The notes below the pieces were generated by a model that saw only the letters and a list, made by a program, of their open reading frames with translations, made no database searches and was not told the origin of the DNA. Shown one piece after another: positions 52,990-62,671 of a stretch of 64,000 bases of DNA. Location of the stretch: contig NZ_JAFKCZ010000018.1 of assembly GCF_017255185.1 (NCBI RefSeq), forward strand, positions 32,831 to 96,830, written 5' to 3'. This DNA is from Parahaliea mediterranea. GTDB taxonomy: Bacteria; Pseudomonadota; Gammaproteobacteria; Pseudomonadales; Halieaceae. Made by a program: the position numbers and the translations under genes. The first letter of the stretch is position 1; each line of letters begins with the position of its first letter.

Positions 52990-55900
52990 GTGCCGGGGAT
53001 TAAAGGTGTGGGGGGCGTCGCCCTGGCGGCAATCGCCGCGTGCATGGGCATCCGCTGGGTACTGGTGCCGGAAAGCGCGGACTGGGATGTTGGCGACACG
53101 GGGCAGCCTTACTACGAGGCCGAATTTCGCGTCGATGAAGGCACCTGGATGAGTGTCGATGTCAGCCCGGACGGCAAGACATTGCTGTTTGATCTGTTGG
53201 GCGATATCTACCAGTTGCCGGTGGGCGGCGGGGAGGCCCGCCTGATTCACGGCGGGCCGGCCATGCAGCGCATGCCCGCCTTCAGTCCCGATGGAGCGCG
53301 CATCGTCTATATCAGTGATGCCGGTGGCAGCGACAATCTGTGGGTATCGGACAGCGATGGCAGTCACGCCAGGCAGGTCTCCCGCGAGACGGTCGATGTA
53401 CTGACGTCCCCGGACTGGAGCGAGTCCGCCGAGTATATTGTCGCCACAAGGTACGATGCGGCCTTCGCCAATATGCGATCCTCGGAGATTCGCCTCTTCC
53501 ACGTGGATGGCGGCCCGGGCCATCTACTGGTGGCAACGCCTTCCAATGGCCGGGATGTAAACGAGGCCCGATTGAGTGGCGATGGCAGGTTCCTGTTTTA
53601 TTCCGAGCGCGTGGAAGACACGCATATTTACGTGGATGCCAACCACAAGAACTTTGTGATCAAGCAGCTGGATTTGCACAGCGGTGACCAGAAGACCCTC
53701 GTGGGGGGCTTTGGCGGGGCGATCTCGCCGCAGGTGTCGCCGAACGGCCGCTACCTGGCGTTTATCCGTCGGGTTAGGGACAAGTCGGTGCTGTTCAAAT
53801 ACGACAGGCAGTCGGGGGAGCAGACACCCGTCTACGACGGCCTGGAACGCGATCTGCAGGGCGACTTCGTGCCTCACGGCGCGTACTACCCGCGCTACGA
53901 CTGGTTTCCCGACAACCGGCACGTGGCTATCTGGGCGGGGGGAAAGCTATTGCGTGTCGATATGGCCGGTGGCGGGGCGGAGCCGATACCGTTCTCGGTG
54001 ACCAGCCGGCATCGTTATACCGAGGTTCCCGACGTGCCCGTCGAACTCGCGCCCGAGCATATCGCGGTCAGGGCCATCGGCGATGTGGCCGTATCGCCGA
54101 AGGGCGGGAACCTGGTGTTCAGCGCGGTGGGTGCATTGTGGCTCGCTTCGGCGGAAGGGAAACCGGTGAAGCAAGTAGGCGGGGACGATGCGTCTTTCGC
54201 CGCGGAACCCCGGTATTCCCCGGACGGCAGCAGGCTGGCCTACGTCAGTTGGGAGGATGCGAAGGGCAGCAGCTTGAATCTGGTCGGCGCCAGTGGCGAG
54301 GACCGGGAAACGGTTGCGGCGAGTCGCGGTGTGATTCGCGAGCCCGCCTTTGCGCCCAATGGCGACAAAATTGTTTACTGGATTGGGGCCGCCGATAAAA
54401 ACCGGGGCGGCTATGGAGTAAAGCCGGGACTGTATTGGCTGTCGCTGGTCGATGACACTCGCGGCTACATCGATGTTGCGGCGAGGGCGCCGCGGTTCTC
54501 GGCCGATGGAGAGAGGATCTACTTCTCCCGGGTTATTACGGACAACGACACGGGATCGCTCTACGCGGGCGTTGAGCATATTACCCAGCTGGAAAGCACC
54601 CGCCTGGACGGCACCCAGCGGCGCATACACGCCCGCGGCGCGGATACGGATATTCACGAATTCCACTTGAGTCCCGATGGGCGCTGGCTGGCCTTCGCGA
54701 ATTACCGGCACTACTACCTGATGCCCTATCGGGAGGCGGGCAAGCCAATTCTCGTCGCCAGGGAGGCCGCGGTGCCGGTCGGTCGAATTACCGAAACCAG
54801 TGGGCATAGCCTGAGCTGGGCGAGCGACTCCTCGCGAGTCTACTGGATGCGCGGGAGTACACTGCATGGCCGCGACCCGAGTGCGGTGATTGCCGGGGCC
54901 GGCGAGTCCAGGCCCGCGGTGGAGACGCGCCAGATAGAATTGACCCTGGCGACGGACGCCCCCACCGGGAGCCTGGCTTTGCTGGGTGGGCGAATCATCA
55001 CCATGCGCGGCGAGGAGGTTATCGATAACGGGGTGCTGGTGGTCACCGGCAACCGGATTACCGCCCTGGGGGTCCTGGGTGAAACCGACATCCCGGCAAC
55101 GGCAAAACGTATCGATGTCTCGGGTAAAACGCTGATGCCCGGTTTGGTGGACATGCACGGGCATATCGACTGCTGCGGTGACGGCGGCGTACCGCCGCAG
55201 AAGCAACCGCTGCGTTACGCGGCCCTGGCCCATGGCGTCACCACCAACTACGACCCGTACTCCACCGAGCTGTCCACCTACGAAAGTGCGGAAATGCAAT
55301 TGACCGGGCGTATTGTCAGTCCGCGTTGGCTGGGGGCGGGCAAGGGGGTCTTCGGCCGGCGCGCCACCCCCGACAACAGCTTCTTCCCCATCGCTGGCTA
55401 CGGGGACGCCGAGCGTGTCATCGCCGAAAAAGCTGCTCTGGGTGGCCGCGTACTCAAGAGTTATCGGCAGCCCATGCGTCGCCAGCGGCAACAGCTTGTC
55501 AAGGCGGGGCGCGAACACGGCATTCTGGTTGACGCCGAGGGGGAGAACCATTTCTACAACAACCTGACCATGATGCTCGACGGCCACATGGCGCTGGAGC
55601 ACAACATCCCCGTGGCAAATTACTATGCGGACCTGGTGCAGTTCATGGCGCATTCCGGGACGGCGAACACACCGACGCTGATTACCCTGTTCGGGGAGGT
55701 CATGGGCGAGAACTACATGTACCAGAAGACCCGCGCCTGGGAGGACACAAAGGTACGCACCTATATCCAGGAAACCAACAGTAGCTACAGTCCGGTGAAT
55801 GCTCCCCCGGCGGCGCCTCCCCACGTTCGCGGCATGACCACGCTCCACGCCGCGGAAGAGGTCTGGGATGTCGGTTTCCGGCCGGTGGCGCGCTCGATCG

Positions 55901-56298
55901 CCGCGCTCGACGCCGCCGGTGTCACCATCAATGCCGGGTCCCACGGCCAGATAGCCGGACTGGGTTTGCACTGGGAGATGTGGCTGCTGGCGGAGGGTGG
56001 GATGGACCCGCACCGCGTACTGCGTGCGGCCACCGTGAACGGTGCGCGGACCCTGGGTGTAGACGATCAGCTCGGAACCCTCGACGTGGGGCGTTTGGCT
56101 GACCTGATCGTTTTGGACAAAAACCCGTTGGAGGATATCCGCAATAGCAACAGCGTTCGCTATACCATGCTCAACGGTCGCTTGTACGACGCCTACAGCC
56201 TGGACGAAGTCGGTAATTACGATGTGCCCCGAACGCCCTTCTACTGGGAGCTACAGCAGTATAACGACGTGGATTGGAATCAGGCCTGGACGAACTAG
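52990..56298 (+). CDS. Beta-propeller/amidohydrolase fusion, copy 2
   Basis: An 1102-residue tandem paralogue of the preceding gene, alike from start to end (EGTWMSVDVSPDGKTL shared; KSYRQPMR and QRQQLVKAGRE shared). The amidohydrolase HxH is at residues 723-725 (MPGLVDMHGHIDCC). The N-terminus (GGVALAAIAACMGIRWVLVP) is a signal or membrane anchor. It starts with GTG three bases after the stop of copy 1. Differences cluster in propeller loops and in the residues right after HxH (IDCCGDGG versus IEECYYDT), so the two may differ in substrate. Probably co-transcribed with copy 1. Confidence 0.88.
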   Translation: MPGIKGVGGVALAAIAACMGIRWVLVPESADWDVGDTGQPYYEAEFRVDEGTWMSVDVSPDGKTLLFDLLGDIYQLPVGGGEARLIHGGPAMQRMPAFSPDGARIVYISDAGGSDNLWVSDSDGSHARQVSRETVDVLTSPDWSESAEYIVATRYDAAFANMRSSEIRLFHVDGGPGHLLVATPSNGRDVNEARLSGDGRFLFYSERVEDTHIYVDANHKNFVIKQLDLHSGDQKTLVGGFGGAISPQVSPNGRYLAFIRRVRDKSVLFKYDRQSGEQTPVYDGLERDLQGDFVPHGAYYPRYDWFPDNRHVAIWAGGKLLRVDMAGGGAEPIPFSVTSRHRYTEVPDVPVELAPEHIAVRAIGDVAVSPKGGNLVFSAVGALWLASAEGKPVKQVGGDDASFAAEPRYSPDGSRLAYVSWEDAKGSSLNLVGASGEDRETVAASRGVIREPAFAPNGDKIVYWIGAADKNRGGYGVKPGLYWLSLVDDTRGYIDVAARAPRFSADGERIYFSRVITDNDTGSLYAGVEHITQLESTRLDGTQRRIHARGADTDIHEFHLSPDGRWLAFANYRHYYLMPYREAGKPILVAREAAVPVGRITETSGHSLSWASDSSRVYWMRGSTLHGRDPSAVIAGAGESRPAVETRQIELTLATDAPTGSLALLGGRIITMRGEEVIDNGVLVVTGNRITALGVLGETDIPATAKRIDVSGKTLMPGLVDMHGHIDCCGDGGVPPQKQPLRYAALAHGVTTNYDPYSTELSTYESAEMQLTGRIVSPRWLGAGKGVFGRRATPDNSFFPIAGYGDAERVIAEKAALGGRVLKSYRQPMRRQRQQLVKAGREHGILVDAEGENHFYNNLTMMLDGHMALEHNIPVANYYADLVQFMAHSGTANTPTLITLFGEVMGENYMYQKTRAWEDTKVRTYIQETNSSYSPVNAPPAAPPHVRGMTTLHAAEEVWDVGFRPVARSIAALDAAGVTINAGSHGQIAGLGLHWEMWLLAEGGMDPHRVLRAATVNGARTLGVDDQLGTLDVGRLADLIVLDKNPLEDIRNSNSVRYTMLNGRLYDAYSLDEVGNYDVPRTPFYWELQQYNDVDWNQAWTN

Positions 56299-56686
56299 TG
56301 CGTGTACGTGCCGTGTATATTCGCGTGGCGGCGAGTCTTCGGTTTCAATGGCCGTTCCTGTCCCGGGTGTTGTGGCCGCGACCAGTGGCCGGGCAACAAA
56401 GGCCGTGGTGACGGGAAGGTAGCGCGGGACCGATATGGCGGGTTCGCCGGGCGGCAACCGATCCATGAAGGATAATGAGAACCATTATCGCGCCTGGGCG
56501 AGCCTGACCGGCAGATGCCTGGGCCGGGGAGGGGCCCGGGCCCGTGCCGGCGGGCCCGCGGGGTTGGCTGCCTTCGCCGCCTGCCTGTATACTTGGCGCC
56601 TTTTTGAGCAGCGGTGGATTTCCGGTCGGTCGACGGTCCGGTAGCGCCGCCGGAATCCAGCCACCCAGACGGTTTACGACGCACGC
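56299..56686. other. Intergenic region with no convincing gene
   Basis: 388 bases between the amidohydrolase and rhodanese genes. Apart from the Fur-box-like site at 56471 I see no gene here. Short frames on both strands lack ribosome sites or family likeness. This is the right-hand joint of the accessory block inserted beside gpmI. Confidence 0.5.
56471..56489. promoter_or_regulatory. Fur-box-like palindrome
   Basis: GATAATGAGAACCATTATC matches 17 of 19 letters of the consensus Fur box. It lies about 200 bases upstream of the rhodanese gene and 170 bases after the amidohydrolase stop. No iron gene is adjacent, so its target is unclear. Confidence 0.6.
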
Positions 56687-57100
56687 ATGGCCCTGTTTCT
56701 CGAGTTTCTCGCCCAGCAATGGATCCTGGCGGCCGCCCTGTTGGCGATGGTCGGCTTGCTGATCTTCCACGAGTCCCGCAAGGCGGGCCCCTCGGTGTCG
56801 CCCCAGCAGGCGATCAACCTGGTCAACAGCGAGAACGGGGTGTTCGTCGACCTGCGCGATGGCGGCGACTACAAGCAGGGCCACATCACCGGCGCCCTGC
56901 ACCTGCCGGTGGGCAAACTCGACGCCCGCCTGTCGGAGCTTGAAAAGTACCGGGACAACCCCATTGTACTGGTATGCAAGATGGGCCAGCAGGCCGGCGC
57001 GGCGGGCAAGAAGCTCCGGGCGCAGGGTTTTGGCAAGGTCTACAAGATGGCCGGCGGCATGATCGAGTGGGGCAACCTGCAACTGCCGACCACCAAATAA
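56687..57100 (+). CDS. yibN: Membrane-anchored rhodanese-like protein (YibN type)
   Basis: A 137-residue protein with an N-terminal membrane helix (LAQQWILAAALLAMVGLLIF) and one rhodanese domain (about 37-130). The active-site loop reads VLVCKMGQQAG with the expected Cys, so sulfur or other transfer chemistry is possible. It is the first gene of the rhodanese-grxC-secB group, whose order is widely conserved in Gammaproteobacteria. grxC starts 15 bases after its stop. Confidence 0.9.
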   Translation: MALFLEFLAQQWILAAALLAMVGLLIFHESRKAGPSVSPQQAINLVNSENGVFVDLRDGGDYKQGHITGALHLPVGKLDARLSELEKYRDNPIVLVCKMGQQAGAAGKKLRAQGFGKVYKMAGGMIEWGNLQLPTTK

Positions 57101-57115
57101 TACAAGCGCCACGAC

Positions 57116-57379
57116 ATGACAGCGAAAGTCACGCTCTACACCACCCCCTACTGCCCTTTCTGCATCCGGGCCAAGCAACTGCTGGACGGCAAGCAGGTCG
57201 CGTACACCGAGATCGGTATCGAGCGGGATCCGGCGCTGCGCCAGGAGATGATGCAGCGCAGCGGTCGTCGCACCGTGCCGCAGATATGGGTGGGCGAACG
57301 CCACGTGGGCGGCTTTGACGAGCTGGCGCAGCTGGAGCGTCGCGGGGAGCTGGACGACTTGCTGGTTCCGGCACCCTGA
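57116..57379 (+). CDS. grxC: Glutaredoxin 3
   Basis: An 87-residue dithiol glutaredoxin. The redox motif is CPFC (TTPYCPFCIRAKQLLDGK, about residues 13-16). The glutathione-binding TVPQIWVGERHVGG and the GGFDEL end are present. It supplies electrons from glutathione for disulfide reduction in the cytosol. It lies 15 bases after the rhodanese gene and 40 bases before secB. Confidence 0.95.
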   Translation: MTAKVTLYTTPYCPFCIRAKQLLDGKQVAYTEIGIERDPALRQEMMQRSGRRTVPQIWVGERHVGGFDELAQLERRGELDDLLVPAP

Positions 57380-57419
57380 CACAGTTAATCACTTTCTTTC
57401 ACTAGCGGAGGACGGCTCC

Positions 57420-57929
57420 ATGGCCGAAGAGCAAGCAGCAAACCAGCAGCAGGACCTGCCCCAACAGCAGTTCACCATGCAGCGCATCTACACCAAGGAT
57501 CTCTCGTTTGAATCCCCCGGCAGCCCCGGCATTTTCCGCAAGCAGTGGCAGCCCAAGGTCAACGTGGACCTGAACACCAAGAGCGACAAGATCGACGACA
57601 ACGGCAACTACGAGGTGGTGCTGACCATCACCATCACCGCCAAGGTGGACGATGAAACCGCTTTCCTGGTGGAAGTGCAGCAGGCCGGGATCTTCTTCAT
57701 CTCCGGCATCGAGGGCGAAAACCTGCGCCGTGTGCTGGGCACCGCCTGCCCCAACATCCTGTTCCCCTACGCCCGCGAGAACATCGACGCGATTGTGGTG
57801 AAGGGCGGCTTCCCGCCGGTGATGCTGGCTCCGGTCAACTTCGAGGGCCTGTACCAGCAGGCGCTGGCCCAGGCTCAAGCCCAGGCCTCCGCGGAAGGCG
57901 CCGAGGGCGGCGAGGCGGCCACCCACTAG
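57420..57929 (+). CDS. secB: Protein-export chaperone SecB
   Basis: A 169-residue cytosolic chaperone that keeps preproteins unfolded and passes them to SecA. Conserved text: FTMQRIYTKDLSFESPGSPG, NGNYEVVLTITITAKVDDET, VEVQQAGIFFISG and CPNILFPYARENIDAIVVKG. The Ala/Gln/Glu-rich tail is longer than in the E. coli protein. The ATG at 57420 follows GGAGG; a longer frame from 57315 lies inside grxC. A terminator follows. Confidence 0.97.
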   Translation: MAEEQAANQQQDLPQQQFTMQRIYTKDLSFESPGSPGIFRKQWQPKVNVDLNTKSDKIDDNGNYEVVLTITITAKVDDETAFLVEVQQAGIFFISGIEGENLRRVLGTACPNILFPYARENIDAIVVKGGFPPVMLAPVNFEGLYQQALAQAQAQASAEGAEGGEAATH

Positions 57930-57950
57930 GGCTGTTCGCCGGCTGTGCCG

Positions 57951-57974
57951 AAGGGGCCCGAGTGGCCCCTTTTT
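57951..57974 (+). terminator. Rho-independent terminator after secB
   Basis: A 7-bp stem (AGGGGCC / GGCCCCT) with a 5-base loop is followed by a T tract, about 22 bases after the secB stop. Confidence 0.85.
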
Positions 57975-58040
57975 CATGGGCGCGCTCGCCCCCCTTCATC
58001 GCGCGCTTGGCACGCCCCCTTCCTTGGCGCGCTTGTCACG

Positions 58041-58145
58041 CCCCCTTGTAGGGTCGAATTCATTCGACCAACCAGCGGCACAATGAATGGCGCCCTACAG
58101 GAGGTTCCCCCACCCCCCTGTAGGGTCGAATTCATTCGACCAACC
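58041..58145. repeat. Two REP-like palindromic repeats
   Basis: Two near-identical units of about 33 bases, CCCCC(T)TGTAGGGTCGAA and onward, begin near 58041 and 58113. Each holds the palindrome GGTCGAATTCATTCGACC. The same palindrome family forms the array at 62993-63396. The flank 58000-58045 also repeats CGCGCTTG(G/T)CACGCCCCC. Confidence 0.85.
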
Positions 58146-58168
58146 TCAGCCGATGGCGACGCGCACAG

Positions 58169-58645
58169 TCAATTCAATCCGGGAAAATCCAGCTGCCGCA
58201 GGGCCTCGTACAGCACCAGCGCCGCCGCGTTGCTGAGATTGAGACTGCGGCTGTCGGCGCGCATGGGAATGCGGATGCGCTGGTCGGCGGGTAGGCTGTC
58301 GCGCAGCGCCGGCGGCAGGCCGCGGGTCTCGGGACCGAACAGCAGCGCGTCCCCGGACTGGTAGGTCACGCGATGATAGGCGGTGGCGCCGTGAGTGGTC
58401 ATCGCCAGCAGGCGGGTATCCGGGTGCGCGCGCCGGTAGCTGTCCAGGTCGGGCCAGGTGCGCAGGGCGGCGAATTCGCGGTAGTCGAGGCCGGCGCGCC
58501 GCAGTCGCTTGTCGTCCAGCTCGAACCCCAGCGGCTCGATCAGGTGCAGGGGGCTGCCGGTGTTGGCGCACAGGCGGATGATATTGCCGGTATTCGGGGG
58601 AATCTCCGGCTGGAACAAAACGATGCTGGGCGGGGTGGCGGGCAT
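58169..58645 (-). CDS. trmL: tRNA (cytidine/uridine-34-2'-O)-methyltransferase TrmL
   Basis: A 158-residue SPOUT methyltransferase that modifies the wobble base of tRNA-Leu. It begins with VLFQPEIPPNTGNIIRLCAN (motif 1) and has LLFGPETRGLP (motif 2) and IRIPMRADSRSLNLSNAAAL (motif 3). The length is standard. It is convergent with secB and directly downstream of ntrC on the minus strand, the usual gammaproteobacterial order. Confidence 0.95.
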   Translation of the reverse strand: MPATPPSIVLFQPEIPPNTGNIIRLCANTGSPLHLIEPLGFELDDKRLRRAGLDYREFAALRTWPDLDSYRRAHPDTRLLAMTTHGATAYHRVTYQSGDALLFGPETRGLPPALRDSLPADQRIRIPMRADSRSLNLSNAAALVLYEALRQLDFPGLN

Positions 58646-58677
58646 GGCGGCAGTCTACCGGCCGCGCCGCGCCGCCG

Positions 58678-60064
<1,387 letters not shown>

Positions 60065-60081
<17 letters not shown>

Positions 60082-61135
60082 TGTGGCGTTCCATCGGTAG
60101 GTAAATCGAGAAGCGGGTGCGACCGGGTTCGCTCTCGCACTCCAGCTGCCCCCCGTGGCGGTTGATGATCGATTGCGCGATCGACAGGCCCAGGCCGGTG
60201 CCGTCGGCGCGCCCGGTCACCATGGGCACGAAGATCGACTGCTGCAATTCCTCGGGGATGCCGGGGCCGTTGTCGGTGATGTCGATACGGCATACCAGCC
60301 GGTGCCGGTGGGCGCCGATCGTGTACTGGCGCTGGGAGCGGGTGCGCAGGCAGATGTGGCACTGCTCGGGGGACGCGGCGGCCTGCAGCGCATTGCGCAT
60401 GATGTTGAGAACCGCCTGGATCAGCTGGGTCCTGTCGCCCGGCAGGTCCGGCAGGCTCGGGTCGTAGTCGCGGCTGATCGTCACCCGCTGGTCCGACTCG
60501 GCGTCGATCAGGTTGCGCACGTGCTCGATGACCTCGTGCACATTGATCATCGACAGTTCCAGCTGGTGGTGCGGTCCCAGCAACCGGTCCACCAGATCCC
60601 GCAGCCGGTCGGCCTCGCGGATAATGACCCGGGTGTACTCCGCCAGGCCGTCGTCGGGCAGTTCCCGGGCCAGCAGTTGCGCCGCGCCGCGCACTCCGCC
60701 CAGGGGGTTCTTGATCTCGTGTGCCAGGCCGCGGATCACCGCCCGGGTGGTTTCCTGGGCCTGCTGCATGCCCTCTTCGCGGCTGATGCGCTGCAGGCGG
60801 TCCACCGGTTGCAGCTCCAGCAGCAGGGTTTCCAGTTCGCCCTCAAGGAGGATCGGCGTGGCGAACAGGTCGAGGTGGATCGGCGCGCCCGAGTGCAGCG
60901 TCAGCGACATTCCCCGGCGGGCCAGGGGGGTTCGGTCGGTGGTCACCTGGCGCAGGGTGGCCAGTAGCTCGCCCGGTTCGGCGCACAGCTGGCCGGCGTC
61001 CTGCCCCAGTACCCGGGCTTCGGAAACCTCCATCAGAGCCTGGGCGGAGGCATTGATGGCGGTGATCCGCAGCTGTGCGTCCAGGGCGATTACCCCGGTA
61101 CTCAGATTGTCGAGAATGTCCTGCTGCTGCGTCAT
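60065..61135 (-). CDS. ntrB: Nitrogen regulation sensor kinase NtrB
   Basis: A 356-residue cytosolic histidine kinase that phosphorylates NtrC under nitrogen limitation, under PII control. It has an N-terminal PAS domain (about 5-110), an H-box with phosphoacceptor His 139 (RGLAHEIKNPLGGVRGAAQL), an N-box (QAVLNIMRNALQAA) and G-boxes (DITDNGPGIPEE, GRADGTGLGLSIAQSII). The ATG at 61135 is preferred over an upstream start at 61198, which would lie across the sigma-54 promoter. It overlaps ntrC by 17 bases. Confidence 0.96.
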
Positions 61136-61181
61136 GCTTGCCCCACGATTGACCGCTTTGCCACGGCATGCATCTTGACTT

Positions 61182-61198
61182 AGCAAAAATAGAGCCAA
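61182..61198 (-). promoter_or_regulatory. Sigma-54 (-24/-12) promoter for ntrBC
   Basis: On the minus strand TTGGCTCTATTTTTGCT matches the sigma-54 consensus TGGC-7 bases-TTGC with correct spacing. The start site would fall about 35 bases before the ntrB ATG. It fits with the NtrC-type palindrome about 155 bases further upstream. Confidence 0.75.
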
Positions 61199-61344
61199 AA
61201 AGATGCACCTGGGCCCGGAAAGCGCAAAAAATTGAAAAATCTTGCAATTTCAGGCAGCTAGCGGGTGTCGCGCGGAAGTGTGACGATCCGGCTCGCCCTG
61301 TTGGCCCCGCTTTGGTGCCAATGAGTGGCGCCTGAAGACGAATT

Positions 61345-61363
61345 GCGCACCATTATGGTGCGC
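61345..61363. promoter_or_regulatory. NtrC-type enhancer palindrome
   Basis: GCGCACCATTATGGTGCGC is a perfect 7-bp-arm palindrome with a 5-base centre and matches the NtrC site pattern GCACC-5 bases-GGTGC. It is about 155 bases upstream of the sigma-54 promoter of ntrB, a normal enhancer distance. It could also fold as a hairpin 40 bases after the DUF4124 stop. Confidence 0.7.
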
Positions 61364-61405
61364 TCACCGGCGAGGGCTGTCCAGCGCCGTCGCCGGCGGC
61401 CCGCC

Positions 61406-61942
61406 TCAGTTGTTCCGGAACTTGATGGAGGGACGGTGGACGTAGACGGTGACGGCGTCCGACGTGGTGAGCACCTCGCCCTTGGCGGACTTGCGCTGCA
61501 CGGTCAACTCGTGGGCGCCGCGGAAGACGTTGGTCAGGTCCCAGTTGGTTCCGGTCTGCGCCGGGCCCCGGTCGGCGCCGTCGATCTGCAGTTGCAGCAC
61601 CTCCCCCGCGCGCAGCGGCGGGAAGGTGGAGGCGACCACGGAGAAATTGCCGGGCCCCATGGGGATGGTGGACTCGTCGGTGGGGAATTTGATCGACACG
61701 GTATAGTCGGGGCCCGCGGGTTCCTCCGGGGCCGGCTCCCGCGCTGGCAGGGGCGTGGGTGCGGGGGTGGTATTGAGCTGCTTGAGCTTTACTTCCTCGG
61801 CCGCGCGATCGCCGGCGGGCGGCTGGTCGGTGAACACGACGTTGCCGTTTTCGTCGGTGGTTTTGTAGATCTGGCCGAGCGCGGCACTGGCGCACAGGAG
61901 GCTGGCACAGGCCCAGGCCATCAGTGGCTTCTTCGCGTTCAT
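61406..61942 (-). CDS. DUF4124 secreted protein with C-terminal beta domain
   Basis: A 178-residue protein. It has a signal peptide (LMAWACASLLCASAALG, cleavage near 23), an N-terminal DUF4124 domain (IYKTTDENGNVVFTDQPPAG), a Pro/Ala/Glu-rich linker, and a C-terminal beta domain (about 85-170, VSIKFPTDESTIPMGPGNFS, HELTVQRKSAKGEVL) that looks like an immunoglobulin-type fold. The start at 61942 is chosen for the signal peptide. Conserved next to ntrBC in some relatives, as far as I recall; its role is unknown. Confidence 0.85.
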   Translation of the reverse strand: MNAKKPLMAWACASLLCASAALGQIYKTTDENGNVVFTDQPPAGDRAAEEVKLKQLNTTPAPTPLPAREPAPEEPAGPDYTVSIKFPTDESTIPMGPGNFSVVASTFPPLRAGEVLQLQIDGADRGPAQTGTNWDLTNVFRGAHELTVQRKSAKGEVLTTSDAVTVYVHRPSIKFRNN

Positions 61943-62003
61943 GGCGTCGCCTCGCTGTGTGATCGAACCTACCTTAACAGAATCCGTGTGGCCGACGAAC
62001 TGC

Positions 62004-62492
62004 TCAGTCGCGCGGCAATATGGGCCGCATGAGCTGGGCGTTGCGGTGCAGTGCGCCGCCGCGCAGCGGAGGCCGGATATCGGGGCGCGATCTACTGTGG
62101 TGGTGTCGGCGGGGGTGGTAGACCGGGTAGGGATAGTAACCGGGGTTGTAGAGTTCGCTGTAGTACCGATCCACCGGCGCCCGGTCGGCGACCTGGCTGG
62201 CCTTGCGTGCCTCTTCGCGCAGTTGCGCCCGGTGCTGCTCGCGCTGGCGGCGGTCGGCGGCCATGCGGTCGGTGGTTGCGCGCATGTTGTCGAGCCGCTG
62301 CCGGGAGGCTGCGTCGGTGAGGGGCTCGGGGGTGTGGATTTGCAGGGTTTCGGTGGCGGCGCCATCTTCGGGCGGGGTATCGGAGAAGGTGACATGGCCC
62401 CGGTCGTCGACGGTTTTGTAGACGGTGGCGGGGGCGGCCTGCGCGGTGGTGGTCGCGGTGATGAGTGCCAGAAGCAGGAGTCTGATGTTCAT
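62004..62492 (-). CDS. DUF4124 secreted protein, Arg/Tyr/Pro-rich tail
   Basis: A 162-residue protein with a signal peptide (MNIRLLLLALITATTTAQA) and a DUF4124 domain (VYKTVDDRGHVTFSDTPPED). A charged helical region follows (about 70-110, RMAADRRQREQHRAQLREEA), then a Tyr/Pro/His/Arg-rich tail (YYPYPVYHPRRHHH). It is a relative of the two other DUF4124 genes in the window and lies 61 bases upstream of the one at 61406 on the same strand. Confidence 0.82.
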   Translation of the reverse strand: MNIRLLLLALITATTTAQAAPATVYKTVDDRGHVTFSDTPPEDGAATETLQIHTPEPLTDAASRQRLDNMRATTDRMAADRRQREQHRAQLREEARKASQVADRAPVDRYYSELYNPGYYPYPVYHPRRHHHSRSRPDIRPPLRGGALHRNAQLMRPILPRD

Positions 62493-62530
62493 GGCTCAAG
62501 TATAGCCGTGTAACGTACGCTTTGTTTTTC

Positions 62531-62671
62531 GTGTCTGTGTCTGTGTCTGTGTCTGTGTCTGTGTCATTGTCCTGATCCTGATCCTGATCCTGATCCTGAT
62601 CCTGATCCTGATCCTGATCCTGATCCTGATCCTGGTGCTGGTGCTGGTGCTGGTGCTGGTGCTGGTGCTGG
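62531..62671. repeat. Compound hexanucleotide microsatellite
   Basis: Three successive perfect hexamer tracts lie side by side: GTGTCT (about six copies, 62531-62565), CTGATC (about ten copies, 62572-62632) and CTGGTG (about six copies, 62632-62670). Frames through it give only dipeptide repeats and I do not call a gene. Confidence 0.92.

Noticed and set aside
51658..56013. Long minus-strand frames (621 and 688 residues) in the two amidohydrolase genes
   Set aside because: They resemble each other only because the sense genes are duplicated. The text is His/Gly/Arg-rich and no start signals are seen.
56345..57382. A 345-residue minus-strand frame over rhodanese and grxC
   Set aside because: It is antisense to two recognisable genes.
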